Source of the DNA: Limiplasma sp036652695
GTDB lineage: Bacteria; Bacillota; Clostridia; Christensenellales; Aristaeellaceae
Direction: 5' to 3'
DNA: 64,000 nucleotides
Assembly: GCA_036652695.1 (NCBI GenBank)
Contig: JAVVVJ010000006.1
Location: 1 to 64,000 of the forward strand
Shown here in pieces: positions 42,870-51,909 of this stretch; the first letter of the stretch is position 1, and every line of letters begins with the position of its first letter. The position numbers and the translations under genes were made by a program. The notes under the pieces were generated by a model. That model was not told the origin of the DNA and did not search any database. It saw only the letters and a program-made list of their open reading frames with translations.

Positions 42870-44195
42870 ATGAAAAAACTGTTATCTCTTGTTCTCGCGG
42901 TTGCCATGTTGCTGAGCGCTACATCGTTTGCGTTGGCGGAGGCTCCCGTGGAGCTCACCTTCTGGCATTCCATGGGCGGCGTGAACGGGGAAGCCATCGC
43001 CAAAATGGTGGAGGACTTCAACACCGCGTACGCTGGCAAAATCAAGGTAAACACCGAGTTCCAAGGCAGCTATGACGACGCGATTAACAAGATTAAGGCC
43101 GCTGGCATGAGCGCCATTCCCTGTGACGTTGTGCAGATTTATGATATCGGCACCCGCTTCATGATCGACAGCGGCTGGGCAAAGCCCGTGCAGGACATGA
43201 TCGACGCGGAAGGGTATGACGTTTCTCAGATCGAGCCTAACATCGCAGCTTATTACACCATCGATAGCAAGCTGTATTCTATGCCCTTCAACTCTTCTAC
43301 CCCCTTGCTCTACTACAACAAGACCGCCTTTGAAAAGGCTGGCCTCGATCCCAACACCACGCCCAAGAATTTCGATGAGATCATCGAAATGGCTAAAAAG
43401 CTGACCATCAAGGACGAAGCCGGCAAGGTCATCCAGTATGGCTTCGGCATGGGCAACTACGGCTGGTTCTTCGAGCAATGGATTGGCAAAATGGGCAAGC
43501 AGTATGTGGACAACAACAACGGTCGCGGCGCTGACCCCGCCACCAAGGTTGCTTTCGACGAGAACGGCGGAGCAGCGGATATCCTTGGCATGTGGAAAAA
43601 GCTTGTTGACGACGGCGTTGTCACCTATCTAGGCCAAGGCAACGACGGCGCGAAGGCTGCCTTCATCTCCGGCAACATCGCCATCACGCTGGAATCTACC
43701 GCCGCCCTGAAATCGCTGCTTGTAAACGTCGGCGACGCTTTCGAAATCGGCACAGGCTTCTTCCCCTCCATCAACGCTAGCGACGTGGGCGGCGTTTCCA
43801 TCGGCGGCGGCTCGCTGTGGATGCTGGAAACCAACGACGACGCTCGCAAGGCTGCCACATGGGAATTCATCAAGTTCATGATCGCTCCCGAGCAGCAGGC
43901 GTACTGGAATGCACAGACTGGTTATTTCCCCATCACCGTTGCCACGCACGAGCTGGATGCTTTCAAGGAAAACCTTGCGAAGTATCCTCAGTTTGGCACC
44001 GCCATTGAGCAGCTCCACCAGACCGCTCCCCAGTATTCCGGCTCCTTGCTAAGCGTATTCCCCGAAGCGCGCCAGCTGGTGCAGACCTATACTGAGAAGC
44101 TCATCAACGGCGAAATGGATGTTGCCACCACGGTTACCAACCTCGCTAAGGACATCAACAGCGCTATTGAGGTTTACAACCTGACCAACGAATAA
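42870..44195 (+). CDS. ABC substrate-binding protein, UgpB-like
   Basis: A 441-residue binding protein whose sequence follows UgpB, the glycerol-3-phosphate and glycerophosphodiester receptor: LTFWHSMGG near the mature start, KVNTEFQGSYDDAINK, YSMPFNSSTPLLYYNKTAF, AGLDP, GGGSLWML and TGYFPIT. A signal peptide (1-23, ending FALA) again lacks a lipobox cysteine. The ATG at 42870 has AAGGAGATTGGAG upstream. The ligand may be glycerol-3-phosphate or its diesters, though UgpB-like proteins in this group may also bind sugars. Confidence 0.86.
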   Translation: MKKLLSLVLAVAMLLSATSFALAEAPVELTFWHSMGGVNGEAIAKMVEDFNTAYAGKIKVNTEFQGSYDDAINKIKAAGMSAIPCDVVQIYDIGTRFMIDSGWAKPVQDMIDAEGYDVSQIEPNIAAYYTIDSKLYSMPFNSSTPLLYYNKTAFEKAGLDPNTTPKNFDEIIEMAKKLTIKDEAGKVIQYGFGMGNYGWFFEQWIGKMGKQYVDNNNGRGADPATKVAFDENGGAADILGMWKKLVDDGVVTYLGQGNDGAKAAFISGNIAITLESTAALKSLLVNVGDAFEIGTGFFPSINASDVGGVSIGGGSLWMLETNDDARKAATWEFIKFMIAPEQQAYWNAQTGYFPITVATHELDAFKENLAKYPQFGTAIEQLHQTAPQYSGSLLSVFPEARQLVQTYTEKLINGEMDVATTVTNLAKDINSAIEVYNLTNE

Positions 44196-44211
44196 ACCCT
44201 TTGATCCAATG

Positions 44212-44247
44212 CAAAGCGGGGATTGCCATATGGCAATCCCCGCTTTG
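44212..44247 (+). terminator. Strong hairpin after the UgpB-like gene
   Basis: A palindrome of 36 bases (44212-44247) with a very small loop, 16 bases after the stop codon; only TTTG follows, so termination may be partial. It separates the ABC operon from the next gene. Confidence 0.6.
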
Positions 44248-44266
44248 TACACGCGCCGCCGCGCTG

Positions 44267-44295
44267 TTGACAGCATGCGCACACGGTGGTATTCT
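44267..44295 (+). promoter_or_regulatory. Promoter of the DUF4867-like gene
   Basis: TTGACA (44267-44272), 17-base spacer, TATTCT (44290-44295), with TGG before the -10. Its last 11 spacer and -10 bases (CACGGTGGTAT) are identical to the nagB promoter. Confidence 0.62.
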
Positions 44296-44357
44296 GTTTG
44301 GCAGTGCGGCATTTGCCCGCAATCACGCCTTTTTTGGTTTACGAAAGGAAGCTTACC

Positions 44358-45023
44358 ATGATGCTTGAAGCGTTACGGCAAAAAAACCCCGATTACCCCA
44401 TTTATGATGTGCATGACGAGGCCTTCCGTCCTTATGGACGCGTACTGGACTATCCTTCGCAAGGGCTGATGGAGGCATGCCTTTCCGGCATCACCATGCC
44501 CGAAAGCGGCTCCTGCTACGTACCTACCTTGCCGGAGCTGGAGGCCTGTGCTGACGCGCCCAAGGCAAAGCATGTGCTGCGCGGCGAGGGCAGCTTTCAA
44601 CTAGGCGTATGCTGGGGCTATAATAGCGCCTTAACCGCACTGGAATATCACCGCGCCAGCGAGCACAACGTCGCCGTGACCGATCTGGTGCTGCTGCTTG
44701 GCAAGCAGCAGGACATGCGCGAGTTTGCGTTTGACGCATCCAGCGTGGTCGGCTTTTTTGTGCCAAAGGGCACGGTCATCGAGGTCTACGCAACCTCCTT
44801 GCACTATTGCCCCTGTCAGGTGCATGACAGCGGCTTTGTATGCATCGTTGGTCTGCCGCAGGGCACCAATACCGCTTTGGAGCACAGCCGCCCGCAGGAG
44901 GCAGATGGCCGCCTTTTGTGGGCAAAGGACAAGTGGCTGATTGCGCACAAGGATAGCGACGAGCTTGTAAAGGACGGCGCATATCCGGGCATCCACGGCA
45001 CAAACTGGCAAGTGCGGTATTGA
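44358..45023 (+). CDS. DUF4867-like protein
   Basis: A 221-residue cytoplasmic protein that resembles DUF4867: an opening YPIYDVHDEAFRPYGRVLDY, then LELEACADAPKAKHVLRGEG-like and VLLLGKQQDM blocks, and a cupin-type tail (VGFFVPKGTVIEVYATSLHYCPCQV). The middle suggests a ureidoglycolate-lyase-like cupin fold. ATG at 44358 follows GAAAGGAAG. It follows the UgpAEB-like operon with its own promoter. Such proteins often sit in sugar-use loci in Clostridia; reaction unknown. Confidence 0.62.
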   Translation: MMLEALRQKNPDYPIYDVHDEAFRPYGRVLDYPSQGLMEACLSGITMPESGSCYVPTLPELEACADAPKAKHVLRGEGSFQLGVCWGYNSALTALEYHRASEHNVAVTDLVLLLGKQQDMREFAFDASSVVGFFVPKGTVIEVYATSLHYCPCQVHDSGFVCIVGLPQGTNTALEHSRPQEADGRLLWAKDKWLIAHKDSDELVKDGAYPGIHGTNWQVRY

Positions 45024-45069
45024 GCTTGATTCCGGAAAAAAAAGCCAAGTATGACCGCGCGCGTTTCAG

Positions 45070-45101
45070 CAAAGCCGGGCAACGTATGTTGCCCGGCTTT
45101 G
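45070..45101. terminator. Terminator between convergent genes
   Basis: A perfect 14-bp stem (45070-45083 with 45088-45101) and GTAT loop between the DUF4867-like gene and the Hpt gene, with AAA and TTT at the stem ends, so it may serve both strands. Confidence 0.65.
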
Positions 45102-45154
45102 TGCATAGCATGCCAGCAATGCTTCCCCGCACGCCCGAAACGCGCGGCAATCGA

Positions 45155-45505
45155 TCAGTCTGCCAGAAGCTTCTTCACCTGTTCCAGCTCCTGCATCAGC
45201 GTGCGATACGCCTGCGCGTATTCCACGTCTGTGCGGTGCATGCGCAAAGGCTCCACAATCTCGCATACCCGATCGTACAGCCTTTGCAGACCCATATTGC
45301 CCGTAACACCCTTGAGGGTATGGGCAGCCATAAACGCCTGCTCCAAATCCGCGGCTTGCAGTGCGTCGCCAAGCTTGCCCCAGTTTTCATCCTGCAACAG
45401 CAATTGCAGGCATCTTTCATACAGCTCCGTATCGTTTACAAACCGATCCATGGTCTCGGAGATGTTTACCCCATAGGCATCCAATCTGTCCAGCAATTCA
45501 CTCAT
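45155..45505 (-). CDS. Hpt-domain phosphotransfer protein
   Basis: A 116-residue four-helix Hpt domain with the phosphoacceptor His in AHTLKGVTGNMG (about residues 61-72). It relays phosphate between histidine kinase receiver domains and a final response regulator. The ATG at 45505 overlaps the stop of the hybrid kinase gene, so the two are translated together and probably form one phosphorelay. The final regulator is not in the window. Confidence 0.87.
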   Translation of the reverse strand: MSELLDRLDAYGVNISETMDRFVNDTELYERCLQLLLQDENWGKLGDALQAADLEQAFMAAHTLKGVTGNMGLQRLYDRVCEIVEPLRMHRTDVEYAQAYRTLMQELEQVKKLLAD

Positions 45506-48500
45506 TGGCTTTGTGCTCCTTATCCTCAACGATATAATCATACAGCACTTGATACAGCTTTTGCGGTTCGATTGGCTTGGAGAGATGCGCAACCATTCCT
45601 GCACGCTTGCTCTTTTCCACGTCGTCATCAAAGGCATTCGCTGTCATTGCGATAATCGGCACGCTTGTGGCGTCCACGTTGCTCAGGTGTCGGATGTTCG
45701 TGGTAGCGGTCAGCCCGTCCATGATCGGCATACGAATATCCATCAAAATCGCGCTATAATAGCCGGGGTCGGACTTGCTAAACATCTCCAGCGCGCGCAG
45801 GCCGTTTTCGGCGCACTCCACATGCAAACCCTTCTGCGTCAGCAGACGGAAAGCAATTTCTGTATTCAGCGGATGATCCTCCACCAGCAGCACGCGCTGG
45901 CCGTCAAAGTGGAAATCCCTCTGAGCAGGCGCGCGCTCCTGTATATTCTCCTTTTGCCCCAGCGCCTTTGTAAACGCTGAAATGATAGAGGATTTGAACA
46001 TTGGCTTGCTCATCAGCAAATTGACGCCCGCCAGCTTGGCCTCGTTCTCAATCGCTGCCCAATCATATGCCGTCATGATGATAATGGTGACCTCCGGCCC
46101 CACAATCCGGCGAATTTGGCGTGTCGTTTCCACGCCATCCATTTCCGGCATCTTCCAATCAATCAAAATCATATCGAAGTAGCGGCTTTGGTCGTGCAGG
46201 GCGCTCACACGTTCAATGGCCTTGCGGCCGCTGTCCACCCATTCGGCTTTCACCCCCATCTCTTGCAAGGTGAGGATTGCGCTTTCGCACACGCTCACAT
46301 CATCATCCACAACGAGCGTCTTTAAATGAGAAAAGTTGCAGCGATGCTGGCTGTGTTTCTCATGCTTTTTTTCTTCCTTGGTAATGCCCACATGCACATC
46401 CACCGTGAATTCCGACCCTATGCCGCGTATGGAGCGGATGCTGATATGCCCATCCATCATATCCACAATGTTTTTAGCAATCGCCAGCCCCAGCCCCGTG
46501 CCGCCATACATGCTGGTCGTGCCGGAGCTTTCTTGGCAGAAGGGTTCAAAGATATGGGGGATAAAATCCTCCGTCATGCCAATACCGGTATCGTTGATGA
46601 TGAAGCGCAGCAGGGCATAGTTTTTCGTCTTTTTGCGCTGCTCGGCAGAGAACGTCACCTTGCCGCCTTCGTCCGTAAACTTGATGGCGTTTGATAGTAC
46701 ATTCAGCAGCACCTGCTGAAGCTTCATGGCATCGCCAACATAATAATCATCCAGCGCCGGATCCACCACGCACTCAAAGTCCACGCCCTTGCCCTCCGCC
46801 TGCCCATAGCAAAGGGTGTTAATGCCGGTCAGGAACTCTGCCGTGGGGATCATCTCATTTTTCAGCAGCAGCTTGCCGCTCTCGATGCGGCTCATATCCA
46901 AAATATCGTTGATGAGCGCCAGCAAAAAGCGAGAGGAAATGCAAATTTTCGAAATGCAATCTGCCACCTGCTCATCATCGCCAATGGCCTGCGCGGCAAT
47001 GGTGCTCATGCCGATAATGGCATTCATCGGCGTGCGAATTTCGTGGCTCATTCTGGATAAAAAGTCCGACTTTGCGGCGTTTGCCTGCTGTGCCGCCGCC
47101 AGTGCGGCAGCCAGCTCCTCGCGCTGGCGTTCCTCCCGCGCCACCACATCGGTCATATCGGAACGCGCAAGGCATACGCGACCCATAAACTCATCAATAT
47201 AATAATATTGCAGGCGCTTGGTGCGTACGTTGTTTCCCTCCTGAAGATAGGGGTACTGAAGCGTGTAGCATTCCGCCTGCTTAAGCTGCTGCTCAAGCAC
47301 CGGCAAGGAAATCCTCTCCATAATCGCCACGGCATCTTCCCCCGCCGCGTGCCGTTCCAAAATCCCCATGTATTCCTGAGAATAGCAACCATCCTTGGGA
47401 AAGGACAGCTTGGTATCGCCATTCCAGCTGAGCACATGGTATTGATCTCTGTGTAGGTCAATCTCACAAATATAATCGTAGCCGATGTTTGCCGTGCGCT
47501 CCAGCACAAGCTCGTTGATCTTCTGCTCCGTGATGTCAAAGCAGTACAAAAAGAGCATCAGATCATCCGTATCCGGGTTTTGATACATGCGGGCGTTCAT
47601 GCGGCACCAAATGACGCCGCCATCCGCACATTTGCGCCGGTAATCAAAGCTAGGCTGTGCCTGTCCGATGCGAAACGCCTCGGTCAAGCGGCAAATATCA
47701 AACATCGCATACAGCTGCTTGCCTGTTTCCACATCAACGGCGGTTTCCGCAAGGTTTTCGATCGCCGCCGAAAACGCGATACCGCTGTAAGCAACAGTGG
47801 TATTCACGCTGCCCTTGTATGTGTCGATTCTATTTTTGCTCAAGTTGGCGCAGAGCTTGGTGAGCAAATTGGGGTTTACCAGCGCGGTGGAATACCTCAG
47901 CTCCCGCTCATATTCCTCTCGCACGCGCCGAAGCAGCTCCATATGTTCGGTGATATCCACAAAAACGATATAAAAGAAGCGCTCATCCTGCTCATCCCGC
48001 ATCAGCTGACCTTTTACAGAAATCCACTTCACCGTGCCATCCTTGCAGATCAAGCGGTGCTCATTTTGAACGCACATATTGCCACCTGCCAGCTGGGCAT
48101 TGATCTTGTCCGCCATCACGGCCTGATCGTCCGGGTGAATCACGGCAGCCATGCAGCTCCCAAGGGCAGCAAATTCCTCGCGCGTATAGCCAAGAAAGGT
48201 AAAGAGGCCGTCGTTCGCCTCCAGCACGCTCCACTGCTCATCAAACCGGCAGCGAAACACCGCGCCGGGGATGTTGTTATAAATGCTGAACAATTCGTCC
48301 CAAGCAAGCCGTTCCCGGGTGATATCGGTGTAGCCGCAGAGCAGCAGCGTGCCTTCCCGTGGCGATTCAACAATGCGGCAGCTCGCGCGCACCCAAAGAT
48401 AACCGCCATGATACTCGCGCACGCGGAACTCCAACGCCGTTCCCGCATTGCGAAACTCCTTTTCCACCCTTGCGCGATCGTCCGGATGCAGCAGGCACAA

Positions 48501-49040
48501 AAGCTTGCCTTGAGCGGTTTCTAGCAGCTGCTGCTGTGATGGATACCCAAAATGCGTGCAGAGCTGCGTATTTACCGAGAAGATGGGAAACCCTTCCTCC
48601 AACCGGCAGCATATGGCTCCGCCCGTTGCATCCACGCTTTGCGCCGATATCGGCCTAGGCGAAAACGAGCGCATCTCCCAACGCTGCAAATGGCAGACGC
48701 ACCAAGCTCCTTCGCGCCGCGCCAGCATCAGGGAAATCCGTAGCTTGCACTGAAAGCCCGTATATTGCAGGGCAATTTTCGCCGTTGCCATCGCGGCATC
48801 CGTCGACAGCGCACGTTCACCCAAAATGGTCATTTCAGTGCTGCGCGGCGCGCCATCGCGATACAGATCCCGGCGGAGAGCCGCGCCCACGCTCGCCCAT
48901 CCAAAGGCCTCCTGCGTATCGTCCGCGTCACAAAGCACAATATCCTCTGCGGCATGGGACATCGCGGTTTCGATCTGCTCCGTCATCCACGCGTTCAAAA
49001 ACGCACGCGTCATTTCCGCCGCACCAGGTTGTATGGTCAT
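45498..49040 (-). CDS. Hybrid sensor histidine kinase with two receiver domains
   Basis: About 1180 residues without a membrane segment, so it senses internal signals. Order: an N-terminal SnoaL/NTF2-like domain (about 1-125), a run of PAS/PAC modules (about 130-640, e.g. HPDDRARV, HPDDQAVM, FYIVFVDITEHME), HisKA with MSHEIRTPMNAIIGM (His near 666), HATPase (LNVLSNAIKF, GGTGLGLAIA near 847), REC1 (Asp near 957, ILIDWKMPEMDG) and REC2 (Asp near 1098, ILMDIRMPIMDG). ATG at 49040 has AAGGAAC upstream at better spacing than GTG at 49049. With the overlapping Hpt gene it forms a multistep relay; the ligand is unknown. Confidence 0.9.
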   Translation of the reverse strand: MTIQPGAAEMTRAFLNAWMTEQIETAMSHAAEDIVLCDADDTQEAFGWASVGAALRRDLYRDGAPRSTEMTILGERALSTDAAMATAKIALQYTGFQCKLRISLMLARREGAWCVCHLQRWEMRSFSPRPISAQSVDATGGAICCRLEEGFPIFSVNTQLCTHFGYPSQQQLLETAQGKLLCLLHPDDRARVEKEFRNAGTALEFRVREYHGGYLWVRASCRIVESPREGTLLLCGYTDITRERLAWDELFSIYNNIPGAVFRCRFDEQWSVLEANDGLFTFLGYTREEFAALGSCMAAVIHPDDQAVMADKINAQLAGGNMCVQNEHRLICKDGTVKWISVKGQLMRDEQDERFFYIVFVDITEHMELLRRVREEYERELRYSTALVNPNLLTKLCANLSKNRIDTYKGSVNTTVAYSGIAFSAAIENLAETAVDVETGKQLYAMFDICRLTEAFRIGQAQPSFDYRRKCADGGVIWCRMNARMYQNPDTDDLMLFLYCFDITEQKINELVLERTANIGYDYICEIDLHRDQYHVLSWNGDTKLSFPKDGCYSQEYMGILERHAAGEDAVAIMERISLPVLEQQLKQAECYTLQYPYLQEGNNVRTKRLQYYYIDEFMGRVCLARSDMTDVVAREERQREELAAALAAAQQANAAKSDFLSRMSHEIRTPMNAIIGMSTIAAQAIGDDEQVADCISKICISSRFLLALINDILDMSRIESGKLLLKNEMIPTAEFLTGINTLCYGQAEGKGVDFECVVDPALDDYYVGDAMKLQQVLLNVLSNAIKFTDEGGKVTFSAEQRKKTKNYALLRFIINDTGIGMTEDFIPHIFEPFCQESSGTTSMYGGTGLGLAIAKNIVDMMDGHISIRSIRGIGSEFTVDVHVGITKEEKKHEKHSQHRCNFSHLKTLVVDDDVSVCESAILTLQEMGVKAEWVDSGRKAIERVSALHDQSRYFDMILIDWKMPEMDGVETTRQIRRIVGPEVTIIIMTAYDWAAIENEAKLAGVNLLMSKPMFKSSIISAFTKALGQKENIQERAPAQRDFHFDGQRVLLVEDHPLNTEIAFRLLTQKGLHVECAENGLRALEMFSKSDPGYYSAILMDIRMPIMDGLTATTNIRHLSNVDATSVPIIAMTANAFDDDVEKSKRAGMVAHLSKPIEPQKLYQVLYDYIVEDKEHKANE

Positions 49041-49092
49041 TCGGATCACCGTTCCTTCTCAGTCGCCCTTGGTTAAGAAAATATCAGTCAGT

Positions 49093-49530
49093 TCACTTGC
49101 GAAACGTCCATAGCTTGTTGATCAAGAAGTTGAGCGGAATGGTAAGGAGCAAATTCACAATGGGCGCCAGCCACTCCGAAACGCCCCACCATTGCACCTC
49201 CGCGTACAATAGCGCGGTGGACAGCAAAAATGTGCCGCCATAGCTCACATAGCATTTCGCAAGGCGGCGCCATAGCTCTGCCTTGGTATTGCTTTGGGAT
49301 TGAAAGACCACCTTGTTGCTCCAGTAAAAGGCGTTGAGCACGCTCAGCACCCAGCCAAGCACATTGCCCCACATGTAAAGGCTGGGGCTCAGCCATACCA
49401 GTAAATAATAAACAGTCAGCGAAATCAGCGTATTGGATAGCCCGACCACACCAAACTTGATAAACTGCACAACAAGCGCAAAAAACGCTTCACGATCCTT
49501 GACATGCAATTTTTGATACAACCATTTCAC
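49093..49530 (-). CDS. GtrA-family membrane protein
   Basis: A 145-residue protein with four predicted membrane helices: FIKFGVVGLSNTLISLTVYYLLV, NVLGWVLSVLNAFYWSNKVVF (with the family NaFYWnrkwvF pattern), a third near 95-115, and a last IVNLLLTIPLNFLINKLWTF. GtrA proteins flip or help transfer undecaprenyl-phosphate sugars made by the GT2 enzyme; that gene overlaps this one by 4 bases (ATGA). Confidence 0.87.
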   Translation of the reverse strand: MKWLYQKLHVKDREAFFALVVQFIKFGVVGLSNTLISLTVYYLLVWLSPSLYMWGNVLGWVLSVLNAFYWSNKVVFQSQSNTKAELWRRLAKCYVSYGGTFLLSTALLYAEVQWWGVSEWLAPIVNLLLTIPLNFLINKLWTFRK

Positions 49531-50477
49531 GGGCGCTCCTCACTTTCCCGGCGCTGGCTGTCCCGCTGCTGCACAATATACGTAGGCCGCCTACGCGCCG
49601 CATCGAACGTGCGCCACAGGTATGCGCCCAACAGACCCAACGTGAGCATGATGATCCCGAAGCTCAGCAGGTTAAAGATGAACATCATCGTCCAGCCATT
49701 GACGTCAATTTCCCCACGAAGCTTGCTCACCAGCGCATCAATCGCCCAGATGACCGCCCCCAAAAACGATAGCCCGCCCAACCACGTAACCACCGTAATC
49801 GGCACGGTGGAAAAGCTGAAAAGCGTATCCGCTACCAGCCGGATCTTTTTGCGCAGCGTCCAGCGGCTTTTGCCAATGGTGCGCGCGCGCCGAACGTACG
49901 TAACCGTACCTGTCCTAAAGCCGCTCCACAGAAGCTGCCCGTTCAACGCGCTGTTCGGCTCGTCCATGCGGCTGAGCACCTCAATCACCTTGCGGTCGAT
50001 CAGAAACACGTCAAACCCTTTGGACGGCATATTGGGCAGCGCAAACCTGCGCGTAATCGCATAATAGGTATTTGCGAAAAACTCCTGTGCCTTGCTTTCC
50101 TCGCGCCCCTCGCGTACAGCCAGCACCACGTTGTTGCCGGAGCGCCAGCTCTCATACATTTCCAAAATCATTTCAGTGGGTTCTTGCAAATCGGCGGCTT
50201 TCACCACGGCACAGTCTCCCGTGCAGTTGTTCAACCCACATAGCACCGCCGCGTCGCTGCCAAAGTTGCGCGACAGCTGAAACAAGCGGATGCGGTCGTC
50301 CTGAGCAGCCAAGCTTTGCATGACCTCATAGCTGCCGTCTCCGCTGCCATCATCCACCAATACCAATTCACACGCAAAGGGCGCTGTATCTAGAATTTTC
50401 TGCTTGATGTCCGCGTAAAGCGGGCGCAGGTTTTCGGCGTTGTAATAGACAGGGATCACAATCGAAAGCTTAGGCAT
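49527..50477 (-). CDS. Glycosyltransferase family 2, undecaprenyl-phosphate sugar transferase (GtrB/DPM-like)
   Basis: A 316-residue GT2 enzyme: LSIVIPVYYNAENLRPLY start, DDGSGDGSYEVM, the NFGSDAAVLCGL block, and KAADLQEPTEMI replacing the usual DADLQdpPe with Lys-Ala-Ala-Asp. Two C-terminal membrane spans (about 232-255 and 268-292) place it at the membrane. Expected to load a nucleotide sugar onto undecaprenyl phosphate for the GtrA partner. Start overlaps the isomerase stop. Confidence 0.88.
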   Translation of the reverse strand: MPKLSIVIPVYYNAENLRPLYADIKQKILDTAPFACELVLVDDGSGDGSYEVMQSLAAQDDRIRLFQLSRNFGSDAAVLCGLNNCTGDCAVVKAADLQEPTEMILEMYESWRSGNNVVLAVREGREESKAQEFFANTYYAITRRFALPNMPSKGFDVFLIDRKVIEVLSRMDEPNSALNGQLLWSGFRTGTVTYVRRARTIGKSRWTLRKKIRLVADTLFSFSTVPITVVTWLGGLSFLGAVIWAIDALVSKLRGEIDVNGWTMMFIFNLLSFGIIMLTLGLLGAYLWRTFDAARRRPTYIVQQRDSQRRESEERP

Positions 50478-50889
50478 GACCCGTCACCTCCTTGGTGAAG
50501 GCATCATAATCCCGGATGTATTCCGCATTGTCATATGGCTCGCTGGCCAGCGCCAGCAAAATGGAATCCTCGGAGAAATCAAACATGTCCTTCCAAACCA
50601 TAGCAGGCAGATAAATGCCCGTATGCGGGCGGTTCAGCGAGAAAATAGCCTCGTTGCCCCGGCCGTCCAGCACGCGCACCTTGCTGCGACCCGCCACGTT
50701 GATGAGCACAAAGGCCGTGCGGCGGTTGGCGTGCTTGCCGCGCACAACGTCCGTATCCGAACCGTAAATGTAAAATACCCGCTTGATATCGAACGGGATA
50801 TCCTTACAGCCTTCCACCACCACCAGATGGCCGCGCGCGTCGCCGTGCTGCGGAAACTCCAGCATGCGCACCTCTTGCGTATTTTCCAT
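50470..50889 (-). CDS. dTDP-4-keto-6-deoxyglucose 3,4-ketoisomerase (FdtA/QdtA/WxcM-like cupin)
   Basis: A 139-residue cupin with family signatures DARGHLVVVEG, PFDIKRVFYIYG, VRGKHANRRTAFVLINVAGRSKVRVLDG and NRPHTGIYLPAMVWKDMFDFSEDSILLALAS. Moves the keto group from C4 to C3 of dTDP-4-keto-6-deoxyglucose, ready for amination. The FdtB-like aminotransferase in the same operon supports the assignment. The ATG follows AAGGAGG. FdtA versus QdtA (axial versus equatorial 4-OH product) cannot be resolved by eye. Confidence 0.88.
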   Translation of the reverse strand: MENTQEVRMLEFPQHGDARGHLVVVEGCKDIPFDIKRVFYIYGSDTDVVRGKHANRRTAFVLINVAGRSKVRVLDGRGNEAIFSLNRPHTGIYLPAMVWKDMFDFSEDSILLALASEPYDNAEYIRDYDAFTKEVTGHA

Positions 50890-50904
50890 AACGCGCCCTC
50901 CTTC

Positions 50905-51909
50905 TTACAGCTGCTCCCAGCGCTTGGTATAGATGCGGTTGAGGGAATGGCGTGTGCCATAGCCCTCCTTGTTGAGGATCAACCCCATATTGAGCACATG
51001 CCCATGCTCGTGCGTGCAAGTGCCCATGGAAAGCCCCGCGCAGCCGCGCTCTAGCGCCATGCGCAGCACCGCGTCGTACAAAAAGGACGAGGGCGCATAG
51101 GCTGTGATGTGGGTATCGGTAGCCAAATACTGTGTGTGCAGCACGTTGACCTGCGCAAAGTAAAACAGGCACGCGCCCGCCACCAGCGCCCCCTCCGCAT
51201 TCCGCACGCCCAAAAAGCAAACCTCTCCGGGTAGGCGTGCGTTGTGAAAATCCAAAAGCTCCTCCGCCGTATGCACGGGCGCGGCGTCAAACTTTTGCAG
51301 GTTCAGGCACAAAAGCGCATGAAACTCGCGGATTTCAGCGTTCGTGTGAAGCGGTGCGGCCTTTAGGCCTTGCTTTTCGGCACGCTTCAAATCATAGCGC
51401 TTGTTATAGGAAAAAGCTGCGCGAAGCTCATCGTAGCAATGCACAAGCGGCAACCAGCAGGAGATTTCCAGCTCCTCGCCATAGCCCTCATGAAAAAACG
51501 CGTATTGCATGGCCTCGTCCGGCACGCGGCTGAACAAGTCGGACGTTGGTTTAAGCTCCGCAGTCTCATAGCCTTCCTCCATCAGTGCGTCATCCAGCGC
51601 GGCCAACAGCTCAATCAGCTTGGGCGCACGCAGCTGGCTTGGCGATACCACAAGCCCGCCAAAGGTGCTGCCCGGATGGGAGCGAAACGCGCGCTTTCCC
51701 TCCAGCTCCGCCGTTACGCCCGGGCAAACCGCCACCAGCTCCTGATTGCGGTAGATCATGCGGGACGCATCGTCAAAGCGCGCCTTGGGATGATAGTTTA
51801 AAAAACGGCGCGTCTGCAAAAAGGTGCCGTTCGCGGAATGCTCCATCACAAAATGATCCCAATGCTCTGCCTGATCGGTCTCATAGCGGGCAACTGTGAT
51901 TGTGTCCAT
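50905..51909 (-). CDS. FemAB/GNAT-like acyltransferase of the sugar cassette
   Basis: A 334-residue protein with the double-GNAT plan of FemAB enzymes: N-terminal WDHFVMEHSANGTFLQTRRFLNYHP (the family opening), and a second half LGVRNAEGALVAGACLFYFAQVNVLHTQYLATD... followed by GLSMGTCTHEHGHVLNMGLILNKEGYGTRHS. In this position it probably N-acylates the 3-amino group of the deoxysugar, in place of the hexapeptide acetyltransferase found in Fdt/Qdt loci. The ATG overlaps the stop of the aminotransferase gene. Confidence 0.72.
   Translation of the reverse strand: MDTITVARYETDQAEHWDHFVMEHSANGTFLQTRRFLNYHPKARFDDASRMIYRNQELVAVCPGVTAELEGKRAFRSHPGSTFGGLVVSPSQLRAPKLIELLAALDDALMEEGYETAELKPTSDLFSRVPDEAMQYAFFHEGYGEELEISCWLPLVHCYDELRAAFSYNKRYDLKRAEKQGLKAAPLHTNAEIREFHALLCLNLQKFDAAPVHTAEELLDFHNARLPGEVCFLGVRNAEGALVAGACLFYFAQVNVLHTQYLATDTHITAYAPSSFLYDAVLRMALERGCAGLSMGTCTHEHGHVLNMGLILNKEGYGTRHSLNRIYTKRWEQL

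Noticed and set aside
44212..44247. 36-bp palindrome considered as a repeat element or attachment site
   Set aside because: It occurs once, directly after a stop codon, and behaves as a transcription terminator hairpin.
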